A DNA stretch of 64,000 nucleotides from Halocafeteria seosinensis (GCA_001687465.1 LVLI01000251.1:1-64000); one strand, 5' to 3'. Numbered from the stretch's first letter, positions 1-12,043 are shown. Notes: generated by a model not told the origin, from the letters alone. Translations and numbers: made by a program.

Positions 1-810
1 CACTATTAGACGCCGTTCCCGTCATCGTCTGACACGAGATACTCGAAGAGGTTCGACTGACGGTATTACTCGCAGTATTACTACTCGTTGGAGTCTCTGT
101 ACTGGACGCTGTTCCCGTAGTCGATGGAGTCCTGGTGACGCTACTACTAGCCGTCTCCGTAGCGGTCACAGAGCTAGTAGGAGTCTCACTATTAGACGCC
201 GTTCCCGTCATTGTCTGACTCGAGGTACTCGAAGGGGTTTGACTGACGGTATTACTCGCAGTATTACTACTCGTTGGAGTCTCTGTACTGGACGCTGTTC
301 CCGTAGTCGATGGAGTCCTGGTGAAGCTACTACTAGCCGTCTCCGTACCGGTCACAGAGCTAGTAGGAGTCTCACTATTAGACGCCGTTCCCGTCATCGT
401 CTGACTCGAGGTACTCGAAGGGGTTTGACTGACGGTATTACTCGCAGTATTACTACTCGTTGGAGTCTCTGTACTGGACGCTGTTCCCGTAGTCGATGGA
501 GTCCTGGTGACGCTACTACTAGCCGTCTCCGTACCGGTCACAGAGCTAGTAGGAGTTTCACTATTAGACGCCGTTCCCGTCATCGTCTGACTCGAGGTAC
601 TCGAAGGGGTTTGACTGCCGGTATTACTCGCAGTATTACTACTCGTTGGAGTCTCTGTACTGGAAGCTGTTCCCGTAGTCGATGGAGTCCTGGTGACGCT
701 ACTACTAGCCGTCTCCGTACCGGTCACAGAGCTAGTAGGAGTTTCACTATTAGATGCCGTTCCCGTCATCGTCCGACTCGAGGTACTCGAAGGGGTTTGC
801 CTGGGGCTAC
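1..810 (-). repeat. 186-bp in-frame tandem repeat encoding a Ser/Thr-rich 62-residue unit
   Basis: The word GAGT(C/T)TCACTATTAGA recurs at 181, 367, 553 and 739, and a further unit is cut by position 1. The period is exactly 186 bp (62 codons). Read on the minus strand it gives units such as ETPTSSVTGTETASSS and MTGTASNS in the frame of the upstream vWD exon. Only scattered substitutions separate the units, and length is kept a multiple of three, so the array is coding and probably heavily O-glycosylated. The number of copies beyond the edge is unknown. Confidence 0.92.
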
Positions 811-3800
811 TGCTGGCAGTTTTTGTTGCCGGGTGTGTCATTGGCATGGATGGCGTGCAGGTTGCAGTGTTACTTGGAGTAGGACTTGATGTTGCACTGC
901 CTGTTGAAGAGATAGATTCTGGTGCAGTAGGTGGACTTGTCGATGTTGCTGTAGTACGTGTTGACTGAGTCGGAGTCTCCCAGGCGGGTCTTGCCGGTGT
1001 TGCACGCGGAGTAGTCTGGGAGACGGTGGGAGTAACAGGGGCACTAACCGAGACGGTAACAGAGGTAGAAAGAGTACCTGTAATTGAAGGGGAAGGGGAC
1101 AGCAATTGCTCCGGGTCATCTTCTCGCAACAAGTCAAACGTAGAGCTAGGGCTGACGGTAGGATTCGATGAGGGAGACGGAGAAGGCTCGGAGGGTAAGG
1201 TCGTATCTAAACACTCTTCAATCAGGGCATCGAGCGCAGAAGAAACGGTTCCTGTATCACCAACCAGACACACTTCAAACGAGCAGGTTTCAAAATGCGA
1301 CTGTATATCAACCCCGCTTTCATTGCAAAACTGGGCAAAACCACTTATCAATAAGTGCTTCGCACACTTAGATTTGGCTTCATTCCTATCCTCTTCATTC
1401 TCAAACTCGCAATCGTAATTGGGATCTGGCAGGCTACTCGGATTTGGAGAATCTCCAAAATCATCATGGTCATCATCATCGTCTTTATCGTTATCGTCTG
1501 TGGGCGTAACATCTTCTATATCCTCACCTGGATTTGTTTCATCAGGAACTGGCTCTTCCTCATAAACAGCACCACGCTTACACACTAGTGCGTCTTCGTC
1601 ATCACCCCCATTTCCAAGCGAGCAGTTGCCTGCAACTGTGAACCCAATGGATGACTTCGCAGGAATAACAGCGCTTCCATTAAGAAAAAGGTTCTCCTCG
1701 GGGGGCACCAACCATGTCATCGCGAAATCATGGCGGGCGCGGTCTTTTCCACTCGTGCGGCCACCGTACGAATGCCCATCGCTGCCAATGAAATTACGGT
1801 CCTTGTCACCATTCCACAAACCACACAGCCCATTGATACGGTCACGAAATCTACCACCGACGACAACAAATACGTCGAGATAGTGAAATCCTCGCCACGA
1901 GCTCACCTTCACCTCAACTTCACTGTCGTCAGGAAGCGAGAATCGATATTTCGGCGATCCAGAACCAACACCTATGCGGTAAATCTTCATCCCCGCAATC
2001 CCGTTGGGCCAATGTTCGAACGTTAAGGGATTAGTCCGCTTTCGATGGTCCACATGGAGCCCAACAACTTGAGAGCGATATTTCACAAGCACAGCCTGGT
2101 TGCAGGAAACCGTAAAACACTCTACTTGACGAGACTGAACTACGAAGTCTCCATCGCATGAACGGGCAACATAGTAATCTCCTATACCGAAAAAATCATA
2201 TTTCACAGTATTGAAAGTTACCATGTGTGGATCACCCCAACTACGGCAATGTGCCCTTCCTCGTTTCCCATGGTTCATTTGTCACAAAAACTTGTTTTCG
2301 TACACGCGTGGAATCAACGACTTCACCAAATTCCAGTGTATGCCGACTAAAATTACCAGCAGAAACAACAGTCTTCCACTTGCTCACTCCGCCATAGTTA
2401 AGAGCGGTCAAGCTAATATCATGCATAGAGGATCCAGCCGAGTAAGGGTTGGCCTTAGGCGCTATGATCAAGGATTGCCATTGATCCCAGTTATCTTTGT
2501 TGAATATCAATTCACATTTCGACACAGTGAAGAACGAAGCCGAAACTTCATTATCGACAACGACTGAAACATTTCCAAAATGCTCGGGGCGGCTAGACAG
2601 ACGGACTCTTACTATTGACGGAGTTTGATTATCGAGTATTACTTCGTTCCCAGCGCTTTCCGTAGAAATCTCAATATCAGGGTTGCACCTTTCCCACTCT
2701 CGAAGATGAGGACATCCGTGTGAGCCACTTTGAATGGTACGATGACGAATACGCAGAGCCCCTCCAACGTCAGAGGCATTTACGGCGTCAAACAAAGCCT
2801 CAGCGAGCATACACGAAGACCAGTCTGCCACTCGCTCACAACGCAATCCCTAGTTCCACTCTCTCCGAACAATAATGCATGATGCATTTCATCATAAAGC
2901 TTCCGCGTTTCCAATTCACTCAAGGAACGACCATACAGTCGGACATCATGTACTTGAGCGCACATTCGATTGGATCCCGTATGAGATGACGCCCCTATGA
3001 ACAGAGGGGAATTAAGGGCGGGGATTTGTCCGGGCTTTGGAATTTCTCTTTTGGCACAATTTCCATCGACGTACCAAAAAAGCTTCCGAGAACCAGTCTC
3101 ATATTTCAGCACAGTGTGATGCCATTCCTGTAGCGAGGCGCTAGCGACGAAGGATCGAGAACTAGAGCCACTATTTATCTGAACTCGAGAAGCAACATTG
3201 TTCCCTTCGAAATCTTCGGAGCCGTGAATTTCTACAGAACCTGCACCACTTCTCCGCGCATTGCCGTTTCCAACGAAAGTCTGGTCCAATGCTCCCGAGA
3301 GCCGACGATAAAAGATTGATAACGTGAAACCAGAGGTCCAGTTGTAGTTACGTAAACCTGGAACCTCAATGTGCCCATCCCAACATGCCTCCATAACTGG
3401 AAGCCGATAGGAATCGTCAGCGAAACCAAACCGCACATCGCCAATGACAACACCGTCGTTACCACTACCCGATAAGTCGGGGAAATGATCAAGGTCCCCT
3501 TCATGGGGAGCTTGAAACCACAATGGAAGATTATTTGTCAAGTTATGCGGCCGGAGAAATTCCTCATCTACTTCGAAGAACGAGAGGCCGTGACCGCCGT
3601 CGCTATAGAAGATGCCATCATGTCCATGACCACTAATGTCTGCAAGTCCTACGACTTGCTTCGAAGATCGGACATCACCACACTTTGTCGTACTCGGCAA
3701 GTCACTCAACTTGGCCCTCGTAATGTTCCTATCGTAGTACCCAAGTACTAAATATGACAATACATCAGGGTACTCACTTTCCAGTTGTGTCGGAAAAAAT

Positions 3801-5611
3801 TGCAACAATCGACGATCTGGGAGTGGAAGAATGCGGTTCCAGAAATAGATGGATGAGACATACCCCTGGAAAGGGAAGCGATTATCAAGGTATTTACCAC
3901 AATCATACGAGTACAGTTGAGCTAGAGCTGCCACACGCGGCATTTGTCCCACCATCAAGCACGAGTTTCCCGAACGCTGCTTGATTTGCTTTCGAACTGT
4001 CCGATAAATGAGATTGTTCCCGTCAACCTGCACCCTGAGTATAGCCGTTTCTTCGTCATTGTCATTTCTCCAGGACACGAAAATCAAGTGCCATCGACCA
4101 TCATTTATCTCAAAAGTTCCCGCGAAACGCTGACCACGAAGGAACACGTCTACAGTGTTTACCTCAGAGAGAAACACTGTCATTTCATTGGTGGCTATGC
4201 TTTCCGAGGTAAATGAAAGAAGCGCCTGGCTCTTCGTGTTTGTCGTTCTTACCCAACAGGATACGGACAAACCGCTCTCGTGGAAATCAAAGCTGTGCGG
4301 GACCTGGCTTTGGATACGGTTCCCAATCGCAGGCCCATGCAAGAATATCCGGGGAAGGTTTCTGTCAACATGGCAAACCCAACGCGAGTCCAAAAAGGTT
4401 CGTTTATTCGGAATCGAAAACGCGCTCCGGAGCTTGGCACAGTCGTTAGAATTTTCTGTCGAAGATTCACCGTTTATCGAAATCCCTAAGACCTTATCTT
4501 CTCCATCCGGGCGGTTAAAATGATCATGAACATTGAATTTAAATATTCTTTTTGTCCCGTGCTGTCCATCTACTGTCTGGGTGTCTTGTTCCTGCACGAC
4601 GTTGCCCACTACCTCCACGACACCCGCGTCGGCGTTGTATACTCGCACATCTACCTTCGCAGGAAACTCACTTTCTTCGGGAAAGATCGCCCAAACTTCG
4701 CTGCATCCTTTGAACTCGACTTCATTTGAACCATCATCCTCATTTTTATCTTCGTTTGTTCCGTCTTCATCACCATCTTCTTCGTTCTCGGTCTCGTCGC
4801 TTTCAAATTTCCATTCAAGCGTTACTTCCGTGTTGCCCCGCCATTCATAGTAGAGAACCTGTGTCAACGGACCAATTCATAGCTTGCCGGTGCTTAGTAA
4901 CAAACTGCAGGTAACTTGTTCGAAGTGGGCGTACCTCGAAGAGATGCTTCCCCTCGTCCAAAGGGACTTTCGTTGATTTTTCTTTCGCAGAATGCTGGCC
5001 ATCATTGTCAATAGTCTGCAATTAAGCCATACCCCCACCCAGTGTTTGCAAGCGTTGCTTCATGGAACAGGAAACCGAAGCTCGAGATGCTTAAAATGAT
5101 CGATTTGGTTGGTACTTACGAGCTCGCCGTCGATAAAGAGTTTGGAGCCATCATCAGAAGTTAAGTATAGTCTGTAATGTCCCGTTTTCGGTACTTTGAC
5201 GCTACCTTGAAATCGCGCGAAAAAGTACTCATGCGCTCGAGTTCCATCGGAATTAACAGGACCGTCTGGCCAAGCTTCACCATCAGACGTCCTGATGTCC
5301 AATTGATCCCAGACAAAAGTGCTGCGAGTGTCTTCAAGAATCTGCTCCTGCACAGACTCCACTCTCATACCATCTTCCACGTGGTCTCTATTTATTTTGA
5401 AGGCTTCTCCCTTCCATCCCTCTTCACATGCACGGGTGGATCCTAAAATACAGGATACACAAAATAGACTTATACATGCGTAGTGTAGTGTATAGAGGCC
5501 TGGATGCGGGGATTTCAGTGCTCGCAAACCGGGAAGCTTCGTCTGCAGCACCAAATGCAAAGCACAGAGGGTAAACTCAAGGGCTACAAATGCAATAGTA
5601 TTTCGGGACAT
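1..5611 (-). CDS. Secreted multidomain adhesion-like protein (PA14 - LamG-like x2 - TSP1-like - vWD - mucin-like repeats), 3' end outside window
   Basis: Proposed exons on the minus strand: 5611-5530, 5442-5120, 5015-4935, 4858-2327 and 2259-1, all GT-AG. Exon 1 gives a signal peptide. Exons 2-4 rebuild a PA14 domain (GHYRLYLTSDDGSKLFIDG, then IDNDGQHS and a YYEW strand). After an acidic linker come two concanavalin A/LamG-like domains, with DGRWHLIFVSW near 4100 and EWHHTVLK plus WYVDG near 3060-3120. A TSP1-like module lies near 2650-2830. A vWD domain starts at GDPHMVTFN near 2230 and includes NGLCGLWNGD near 1840. A Ser/Thr/Pro-rich tail stays open to the window edge. PA14 and LamG modules usually bind glycans, and vWD often mediates assembly, so an extracellular adhesin or matrix role is inferred. 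One oddity is a reading-frame break at about 2820 inside the TSP1-like module (see findings). No stop codon lies inside the window. Confidence 0.75.
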
Positions 5612-6981
5612 ACCATGCCTTTTTTCACAGCAGGGAAAGGGCTATAAAGTGGCAAAAAGCAAGGGGCAAGAAACCCAGAGGTGGTTTGTCGCAGCAGGCG
5701 CTCCGGGCGGGAAAACGTCTTGCCTTCTCCTTGATTTTTTTCCCCAAAGCGACTGGATGGGAACCAAGACCGAAAACACTGCGTGTAAGTTGACATACAG
5801 AGCGACGCACACCAGACCTAAGAATCAATTCCGTTACACTTGCCATCTGCTGTGCAGACCAGGGCATATCTCCGTAACTCCGTCCCAAAAAGAGCCGTTG
5901 CGGCGAGACCCGAGATCAACCCTCCGACACAGAGGCTCATTCAAGGAGAAGCAGGGCTGCTCCTTTTTCCCGGGATGTATGGAGCATCCCCACCTCGGCA
6001 ACGTCGATATATTTAGTTGCAGGTTAGCTCCTTCACGGATAGAGTACATCCAACAATTCCGGGGTTCCTCACCCGCTCGTTGCTTTTCTTCAGCTACAAA
6101 GATGCCTTACAAAGGATTCATTGTTTCAATAGTTGCCAAGATACATAGCGTGCATCGTCCCTTGTAATTGTCCCTTGTAATTTATATGGTAGGTCGAGTT
6201 GCACTTTTGATTGGAATTGCCAGCCTGCAATGCAGTGAATCACTGTACTGCTACAAGTAGTTGTAGCTCTTGAAGACGGGTCGACCAACAGCGAATAGCC
6301 TTCCGGTGGGCTTAGAAACTATGAATTGAGAAAACACGGGAAATGTTCCATGATTTCAAACTACCTCCCAGCTGAGCTGCACGGGATCTTAGCAGTCTGT
6401 ACATTTTGGAGGCACTCCCCAACTTCCAGCGGTACTAAACGGCAGGCAAAAGCAGCTACTCCGATGCCACCTGAACACAACTAGTGTGGCGTCTCCGTAC
6501 CCAACGCACGTCAGCGGTACTGAAGGAACAACGGACCCGTCGCTGCTTGTGCCTAGCACGGGTGAATATCGCTCCTCGCTAAGAGGGGGTGCGGTGTGTG
6601 TACTTCCAGAATTCCAGTATTTTCCAGTAACAGTATTCTCACCACTTATATTATGAAAGTTATGAGGAGTCCGGTACAAATGGTTGTACGAGCACTGCAG
6701 TAGCACCAAGTCAGTGTACAAATCCACTTGACGTGGTATTCCAATGGGAATTTAAAACCAAAACGTTACCTCTTGCCTTTCGTACTTTACCAATAATCGT
6801 GCCCACGGAACATGACCATGGTTCGAATGATGTTCTTCCTCAAACAAAGTCTGGTACGTACGCCCATGAGTGCATCATATCATCGTCATCATGCATGATG
6901 CATTAATAATGGGAAAAAGGAATCGATCCCACCGACGTGGTAGTGCGATCCTGCGACCGAGAATTGTTGGTTGATTGCTTC
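5612..6981. other. Intergenic, no supported gene
   Basis: Open frames here overlap on both strands and lack any recognisable domain, signal peptide or paralogue. The stretch presumably holds the divergent promoters of the adhesion-like gene (minus) and the CCDC103-like gene (plus). A palindromic ATGCATGATGCAT lies at about 6891-6903. Confidence 0.5.
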
Positions 6982-7563
6982 ATGACCGCCAAGCATGCCA
7001 CAATGAATGATAAGAACTATACTGCAGACAATACTAATGATAGTGCTGCTACTGGTGACGACACCAGTGGTAGCATGAGGTCCTTCACGGCCACTGAGGA
7101 TAACGATGGGGGAGGAAGTGGGTCCAATACGCATTCCAAAGCTGCTTTTTCATCGCATGGGGCTGCTCAGATCGATATGGATGAGATTCAGCACGAATTA
7201 AAGACGGCTGTGTCGAAGGAGGAGGAGTACAGAGCCGTGGATGACATGAAAAAGCGAGCGATTCACACCGCTGAGAGCTACGAGGACTTCAAAAACAAAG
7301 TTGCATGCGCTACAATGAAGCCTGTTTCGCGCAAAGAGATGGAAGGACTCCATAATATGAACCCCCGAGATAGGCAGTCGCTCAACTCAGCCATTGCCGG
7401 GAACTGGAAACATGCCGTTGAAAATGACTTCACGCGACGCCGGTACCAATACAGCACCACGAGTGGTGGAAGTGGAGGGGGAAGTGAGGAAGCACAGGCC
7501 GAAAACACCACGACTGCAACGTCTCAACCACCAAGGCGAAAGCGAATTGGACGAAAGAGATGA
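6982..7563 (+). CDS. CCDC103/DNAAF19-like dynein-attachment factor
   Basis: Single-exon 193-residue protein. I start at the ATG at 6982; the frame is open upstream only to a GTG, and a further ATG lies at 7003. The N-terminus is polar and Ser/Thr/Asn-rich. The central part, about residues 65-130, matches the dynein attachment factor N-terminal domain: a predicted helix DEIQHELKTAVSKEEEYRA, then SYEDFKNKV and MKPVSRKEME, the counterparts of SYEEF and LKP in CCDC103. The C-terminus is Gly/Ser-rich and ends in a basic RRKRIGRKR tail. CCDC103 proteins stabilise outer-arm dynein on axonemes, so the organism should make motile cilia. The gene converges on PRORP with 56 bp between stops. The domain match is by eye, and the C-terminal RPAP3-like part of CCDC103 is not evident. 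Confidence 0.66.
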   Translation: MTAKHATMNDKNYTADNTNDSAATGDDTSGSMRSFTATEDNDGGGSGSNTHSKAAFSSHGAAQIDMDEIQHELKTAVSKEEEYRAVDDMKKRAIHTAESYEDFKNKVACATMKPVSRKEMEGLHNMNPRDRQSLNSAIAGNWKHAVENDFTRRRYQYSTTSGGSGGGSEEAQAENTTTATSQPPRRKRIGRKR

Positions 7564-7619
7564 GTGCTGCGCTACTTCTTTTTTTGTGGAATTGTGTGTT
7601 ATTCTTACGACGACAAAGA

Positions 7620-9848
7620 TCAGGATGAAGATGACGTTTGCCATAAACATGTCCATCGGTTGGGATCTTGAGGATGGGGAATATACCATGCCGTTTGGGA
7701 GTTATTTGGCTGCATGCGATGCGAGAAAGCAAGCGGAAAGTCGAACGATACTTTACGCTTGCAGTTGAAACGGCTGCCAAAGCTCTGTATGTGAAAATAG
7801 CATTGATGACGTTCTCTCCATTTGAGGAAATTCTTGGGAGATAGCATTTGAAAATGATGGTCGCGCATTTGATCATTCGTCACAACTACACAGTCCTTCC
7901 CAGACCACAAACTCGCATAGAGCCAGTACCAATCGTCATTATTTCCCCGTTGACATTCATATAATACACCCGATTTCCTCCATTTCCGTGTGCACTCTTC
8001 AATATACTTTGATTTCCAAGCTGGGGCACTCTCACCTTTGGGTTTTGCTGCATTCCCTTCTCCACGCACATGAACTCTCCAAGGATTTCGAGGGTACCTA
8101 TCAGTCGCTGAGGGGCCACCACAGCCATCATGCTCATGTGCTCTCTCCTGCTCAGCAGATTTCTCTTGTGGAGGCTGAGTTGCACTGAAGCTACTCGATG
8201 TGGATGCCCCCTCGTAAGACCGCTTGCGTGCCTGTTTCTGCTCAGTAGCAAAACTCAGCCACTTGTTATGCAAAACGAGCAGTACCTTTTTGTTTTCATC
8301 AATGAAATGCTGAACAACATCATCGACTTGTAAATGGTGAAACCCTCCACCTGAGAAGTTTTGGTTAAAGAAGGCGACGTTGGCGCCATCTATTATCACG
8401 TCGAACTTTCCCTTCCGCTGAAGCCAACGCTTGAAGTTGTCGAACTGCATTGAAGTACGCTTATTTTTCCCTGCGAGAACGCTAACTTCCTTTAACATTG
8501 TATTCGTCTCTTCTTCAGTCAAATCCAGAGACTGCAAGTAGTCCCCTGTAGCTGGAACAAATCCATCAGCCCCTACAACGCTTTGCTCTGCTGCCCAGGG
8601 CGCATGCATAGGACCTGCACCTAATGTCATTGCTTTCACAATAGTATCATGAAATGCCACCGAGGGAGTGTAGTGATAGTCCATGGCAATCTCCATTAGC
8701 TGATGGCAGCGTTGCCTCCAAGTGACCGAGTTATCCTTATGAGACGGTCCGCGGCAGCCCGCGAGCACATCCTGAATGCTTAGACTCTGAGCAACGAATT
8801 CGAGATCTCCATAAAGTTTTGCTCTTTGATAATAAGCATAAATAACATAGCCGATATTCGCTTCAGATGGGTATAACTCTTCGCGCGTAAGCAGGTCTTG
8901 CAACAAGCCATCCGCGCGCATCGGCTCTCCTTGGCTTCCCAGCATAGCAATCAGCGGAGTAAACGTCCTCAGCCTTGGTTGCACTCCATAGTCGAGCATA
9001 GTTTTAAATACATTCAGAGCATCATCCTTTCGATCCAGAATGCAGAAAAGCCGGGCAAATAAGGACCACAGATTTTCTTTACTGTTTTTCGGTGCACTCT
9101 GAGAACTATGCTTCTCCAGTTTCTCGTTCTCAAGAGCTTGGATGTATTTAGTGTGTTCAAACAATGCATCCACCACCGTAATAAGTTCCTTCAGAGATAG
9201 CTTCGTATTCACAGGTCCTCGACGTCGATGGCTGGCCACAGCGGTCACTACAGGAGTTGGAAACAAGGGCAACGACAGCGTGACCATTTCACCTTGACTA
9301 TTTTCCTTTCGTACTTCTGCCGTATACGATCCGCCCCCACTGTGTAAACAAGGGGAAGGCGAAGGAGCGAATAAAGCGGCTGCTTCGGCACAAATGCTCA
9401 CTACCACCGAACATAAGTCCGCCGTCAGTGGTATCGACCTCCTCTGAAGCTGCTGCTCCTGCTGTTCCTCTCCACCATCGTCGTAGCAGTAGCTACTTGC
9501 GGTCATCGTTGCGGGCAGATCAAATGTCGTATAGGTGTGGACCAAGCGTAATGCTTGGTCCAGGTCACTGACCCGTGCGCATTCATTCAATAAGCGTCGG
9601 AAGTATTTAAACTGAGGAGAGCTCTGCGTATGTACCACTTGAGGCTTCTTCTCCTTCACGAGCACTTCCTCCCCCTCGTGCTGCTGTTGCTGTGGTTGAG
9701 GGATTTCCGCGGACATCATCCTTATCCTTGTAATTATGGAAGTGGAGTCGTGGAAAAGCGGTGGCGCGACCCTGAACGACCTCAATGGCGAGAAACGTAA
9801 TACGACTGCTTTATATTTGCTCAGACGCCAACTACAACCTCGATGCAT
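7620..9848 (-). CDS. PRORP: Proteinaceous RNase P (PRORP)
   Basis: Intronless, 742 residues from the first ATG at 9848. It is the protein-only enzyme that removes 5' leaders from pre-tRNA. The N-terminus is basic and hydroxylated (MHRGCSWRLSKYKAVVLRF), consistent with an organelle-targeting peptide. The middle holds PPR-like helices (RKDDALNVFKTMLDYGVQPRL, then PLIAMLGSQG). The C-terminal third is the NYN metallonuclease: FDVIIDGANVAFFNQNF at about residue 485-505, then DDWYWLYASLW and VVVTNDQMRDHHF, which keep the conserved aspartates. The end SFDFPLAFSHRMQP followed by WYIP corresponds to the closing segment of PRORPs. The usual zinc ligands look changed (see findings). Family assignment is firm; the compartment is inferred. 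Confidence 0.9.
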   Translation of the reverse strand: MHRGCSWRLSKYKAVVLRFSPLRSFRVAPPLFHDSTSIITRIRMMSAEIPQPQQQQHEGEEVLVKEKKPQVVHTQSSPQFKYFRRLLNECARVSDLDQALRLVHTYTTFDLPATMTASSYCYDDGGEEQQEQQLQRRSIPLTADLCSVVVSICAEAAALFAPSPSPCLHSGGGSYTAEVRKENSQGEMVTLSLPLFPTPVVTAVASHRRRGPVNTKLSLKELITVVDALFEHTKYIQALENEKLEKHSSQSAPKNSKENLWSLFARLFCILDRKDDALNVFKTMLDYGVQPRLRTFTPLIAMLGSQGEPMRADGLLQDLLTREELYPSEANIGYVIYAYYQRAKLYGDLEFVAQSLSIQDVLAGCRGPSHKDNSVTWRQRCHQLMEIAMDYHYTPSVAFHDTIVKAMTLGAGPMHAPWAAEQSVVGADGFVPATGDYLQSLDLTEEETNTMLKEVSVLAGKNKRTSMQFDNFKRWLQRKGKFDVIIDGANVAFFNQNFSGGGFHHLQVDDVVQHFIDENKKVLLVLHNKWLSFATEQKQARKRSYEGASTSSSFSATQPPQEKSAEQERAHEHDGCGGPSATDRYPRNPWRVHVRGEGNAAKPKGESAPAWKSKYIEECTRKWRKSGVLYECQRGNNDDWYWLYASLWSGKDCVVVTNDQMRDHHFQMLSPKNFLKWRERHQCYFHIQSFGSRFNCKRKVSFDFPLAFSHRMQPNNSQTAWYIPHPQDPNRWTCLWQTSSSS

Positions 9849-11128
9849 GACGCGTACCCCATGAATCACTCTTCGAGTGAAATTTTGATTTTTATGCACC
9901 TAGACATTTGTACAACAAGTACCGATACAGCTACAGTTGGGGTCACTATGAGCTTTTGTGAAGGTCGTGGTCGCTAACTTCACTGAGTTGTACTTCAGTA
10001 ACCAGGTTATTGTGACAGGATCCAGGAATTTCCATATATGAAGAAAAAATATGGCAGTGAAGTCTTGAGGGAGACGAGTGAACAAAGATTTGCTGCGACT
10101 AAGGGATGGGAAAAAGACATATGTTTTAATGTTATACTCTCTAGTAGGTATCACATGATACCCGTACGATGGATGGATTCCCCCACCTACCTCAAGCAAA
10201 ACTACCCAGGTAGTACAGACGCATTCGGCAGTGCCAATAGTGTAGGAACAGTAATCCCGTATCTCGCTATAAGTACGTAATATGTCCATCTCCATTCCAC
10301 TCAGCTGCTCGCTCCAGCACATCACATCGAACCATAAATTGCTGGCATCCCCGTGGAAAACTCAGGTCAAAAAAGTACCGAATCCTTTATGTACTAACCA
10401 TATGCTAAATTCTTTTCAAGCAACAAACAAGATAAAGCTTGCTTCATCGCCCCTTCTGTGTGATGAAAGCATAGGCCATGTCATGCAACAATACATCAAC
10501 GTGGGGAAACACTTTGGGTCAGCTCCGCAAACTTAAACTCGAACAAAATTAGGACCATCAAGCAGAACATATGAACAACTAAACAAACAGGTTAAGCCTG
10601 TTCTCGCAATCATCCGCTCCTGATGAAGAACCTCCCGAAACAACGCTACACGAAATGAAAGGAACAAAATCGGCAGTAGGGGAACATTTTAGGTTAGTCC
10701 TCTCTAATCAATCCATTTTCACCAGTTCAAGAAGTAAACTCACAGTACCGTCAGAAACTGGACGATAGACTCGGCAATGACTCGCGCCGAAATTGGTGCG
10801 TTGACCGCTCTAAGTCGTTGGAGTTTCCGACTTAGTTCGCAATCAGTTCATGGGCAACATCGAAATGCACATTATTTCGAAATTGACTTTGGATCTCCAC
10901 GCAGTCGAGAATCCCCAGTTGATACGAACAACATCCCTTGTTTGGACGGCCAGTAACTTCACTGCAACAACGAATTGCTGGCTTCACCCATGCAGACGGT
11001 TGGCCAACTGCTGTACAGAAAGCAAATTTGATGCTAATATTTCTATCACCCTCGTACGAATAACTCTGCGCGATTCATCTGTGGAGTGTACTGGGCTGTG
11101 CTATGACACGTTGACACCTCCACTTGCT
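9849..11128. other. Intergenic, no supported gene
   Basis: Only short, mutually overlapping frames without domains. It lies between the PRORP 5' end and the 3' end of the first C2H2 gene, and I see no tRNA-like cloverleaf or long repeat. Confidence 0.45.
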
Positions 11129-12043
11129 TCAGGTACCCCGATTCACTGAAGCGCCACCCGGAGTTATGTCCTCTTGCTGTTGGATTGCAACAGCTTCTGA
11201 CAAGGAGCACAGAGGTGAAACATAATTCTGTTTTACTTCACCGTTCATATTTCCTCCAACTGATCTTCCGTGAATCGACAACATTTGATCACGAGGCCCC
11301 AATCCCATCATCAGTCGGACAATCCGCTCGTGCTTGATTCTCAAGTGCAAACTCAAAGCAGATAGTGTTCCATAGTCCCTTTTGCAGAGCGTACATTCAT
11401 AAGGACGCTGTATATCCTTCGCGGAGGCTCTGTAGGTTTTTTCAAACCCGATTTAAAAGAGAGAAGCCAACGGCTAAACCAAAACAGAAGAATTGCACAA
11501 CACTGACTGAAATTGTAAGACGCACCTGGAAGGTTTCCGTGAAGAGGCACCCTTGGTTTGAGCTTTTCCCCCTCCACCCTGTCTATAAGGATTCGGTATT
11601 ACAGTGTCTGATGCAGCGGTCGCCGTGAGAACCGACCTCTGTTGTGCCGTTCGTGAGATGGGGGTTAAAGAGCCCGTTGGTGTTTCATTCCTTGCGGACC
11701 TTCCCCAGCTCGTAGGTTGTTGGCTACTGTAAGGCTTTGCATAGGCGTATGGCGTCGACTGAGCTCCTGAGTGTAGTAATGTCCTTGAAGCCCAAACCGG
11801 GCTGGGGTTGCGATGTTCAACTTTTTCCGTAAGAATGAAAGTATTGTTCCCTACCGCTTTCTCTCTGCTGAGGATACCGCTCATGTGAGTTCGGCGCGGT
11901 ACCTCCCCGCTTACTTGATTTTGTAGTAGACCCATAGAAACTGGTAGTGGATGGTCATTCCTGGTGTTAACCAAAGGCAGGCGACGCATGCGCCTTTGCT
12001 CAGTCGGCGCCCTTTGCTCAGTCGGCGCGCCACGCAAATCCAT
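11129..12043 (-). CDS. One-finger C2H2 protein, paralogue 1
   Basis: Two exons, 12043-11526 and 11429-11129, joined by a 96-nt phase-2 intron (GTGCGT...CTACAG). Exon 1 is low complexity but carries two short motifs shared with its paralogues, SGILSRE and YAYAKPYSS. Exon 2 starts KDIQRPYECTLCKRDYGTLS and contains a single C-x2-C-x12-H-x4-H finger (CTLC...HLRIKH), followed by HGRSVGG and PLCSLSEA. The intron position and phase are the same in the copies at 16725-17512 and 21399-22338. A lone finger plus a conserved C-terminal block suggests DNA, RNA or protein binding; no characterised family is recognised. The start at 12043 is the first good ATG; the TEQRAPTEQR stretch just after it is a small internal repeat. 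Confidence 0.66.

Noticed and set aside
239-1137. Plus-strand Arg/Ser-rich and other frames across the 186-bp repeat
   Set aside because: They are shadows of the minus-strand Ser/Thr-rich frame, which continues without a stop from the vWD exon.
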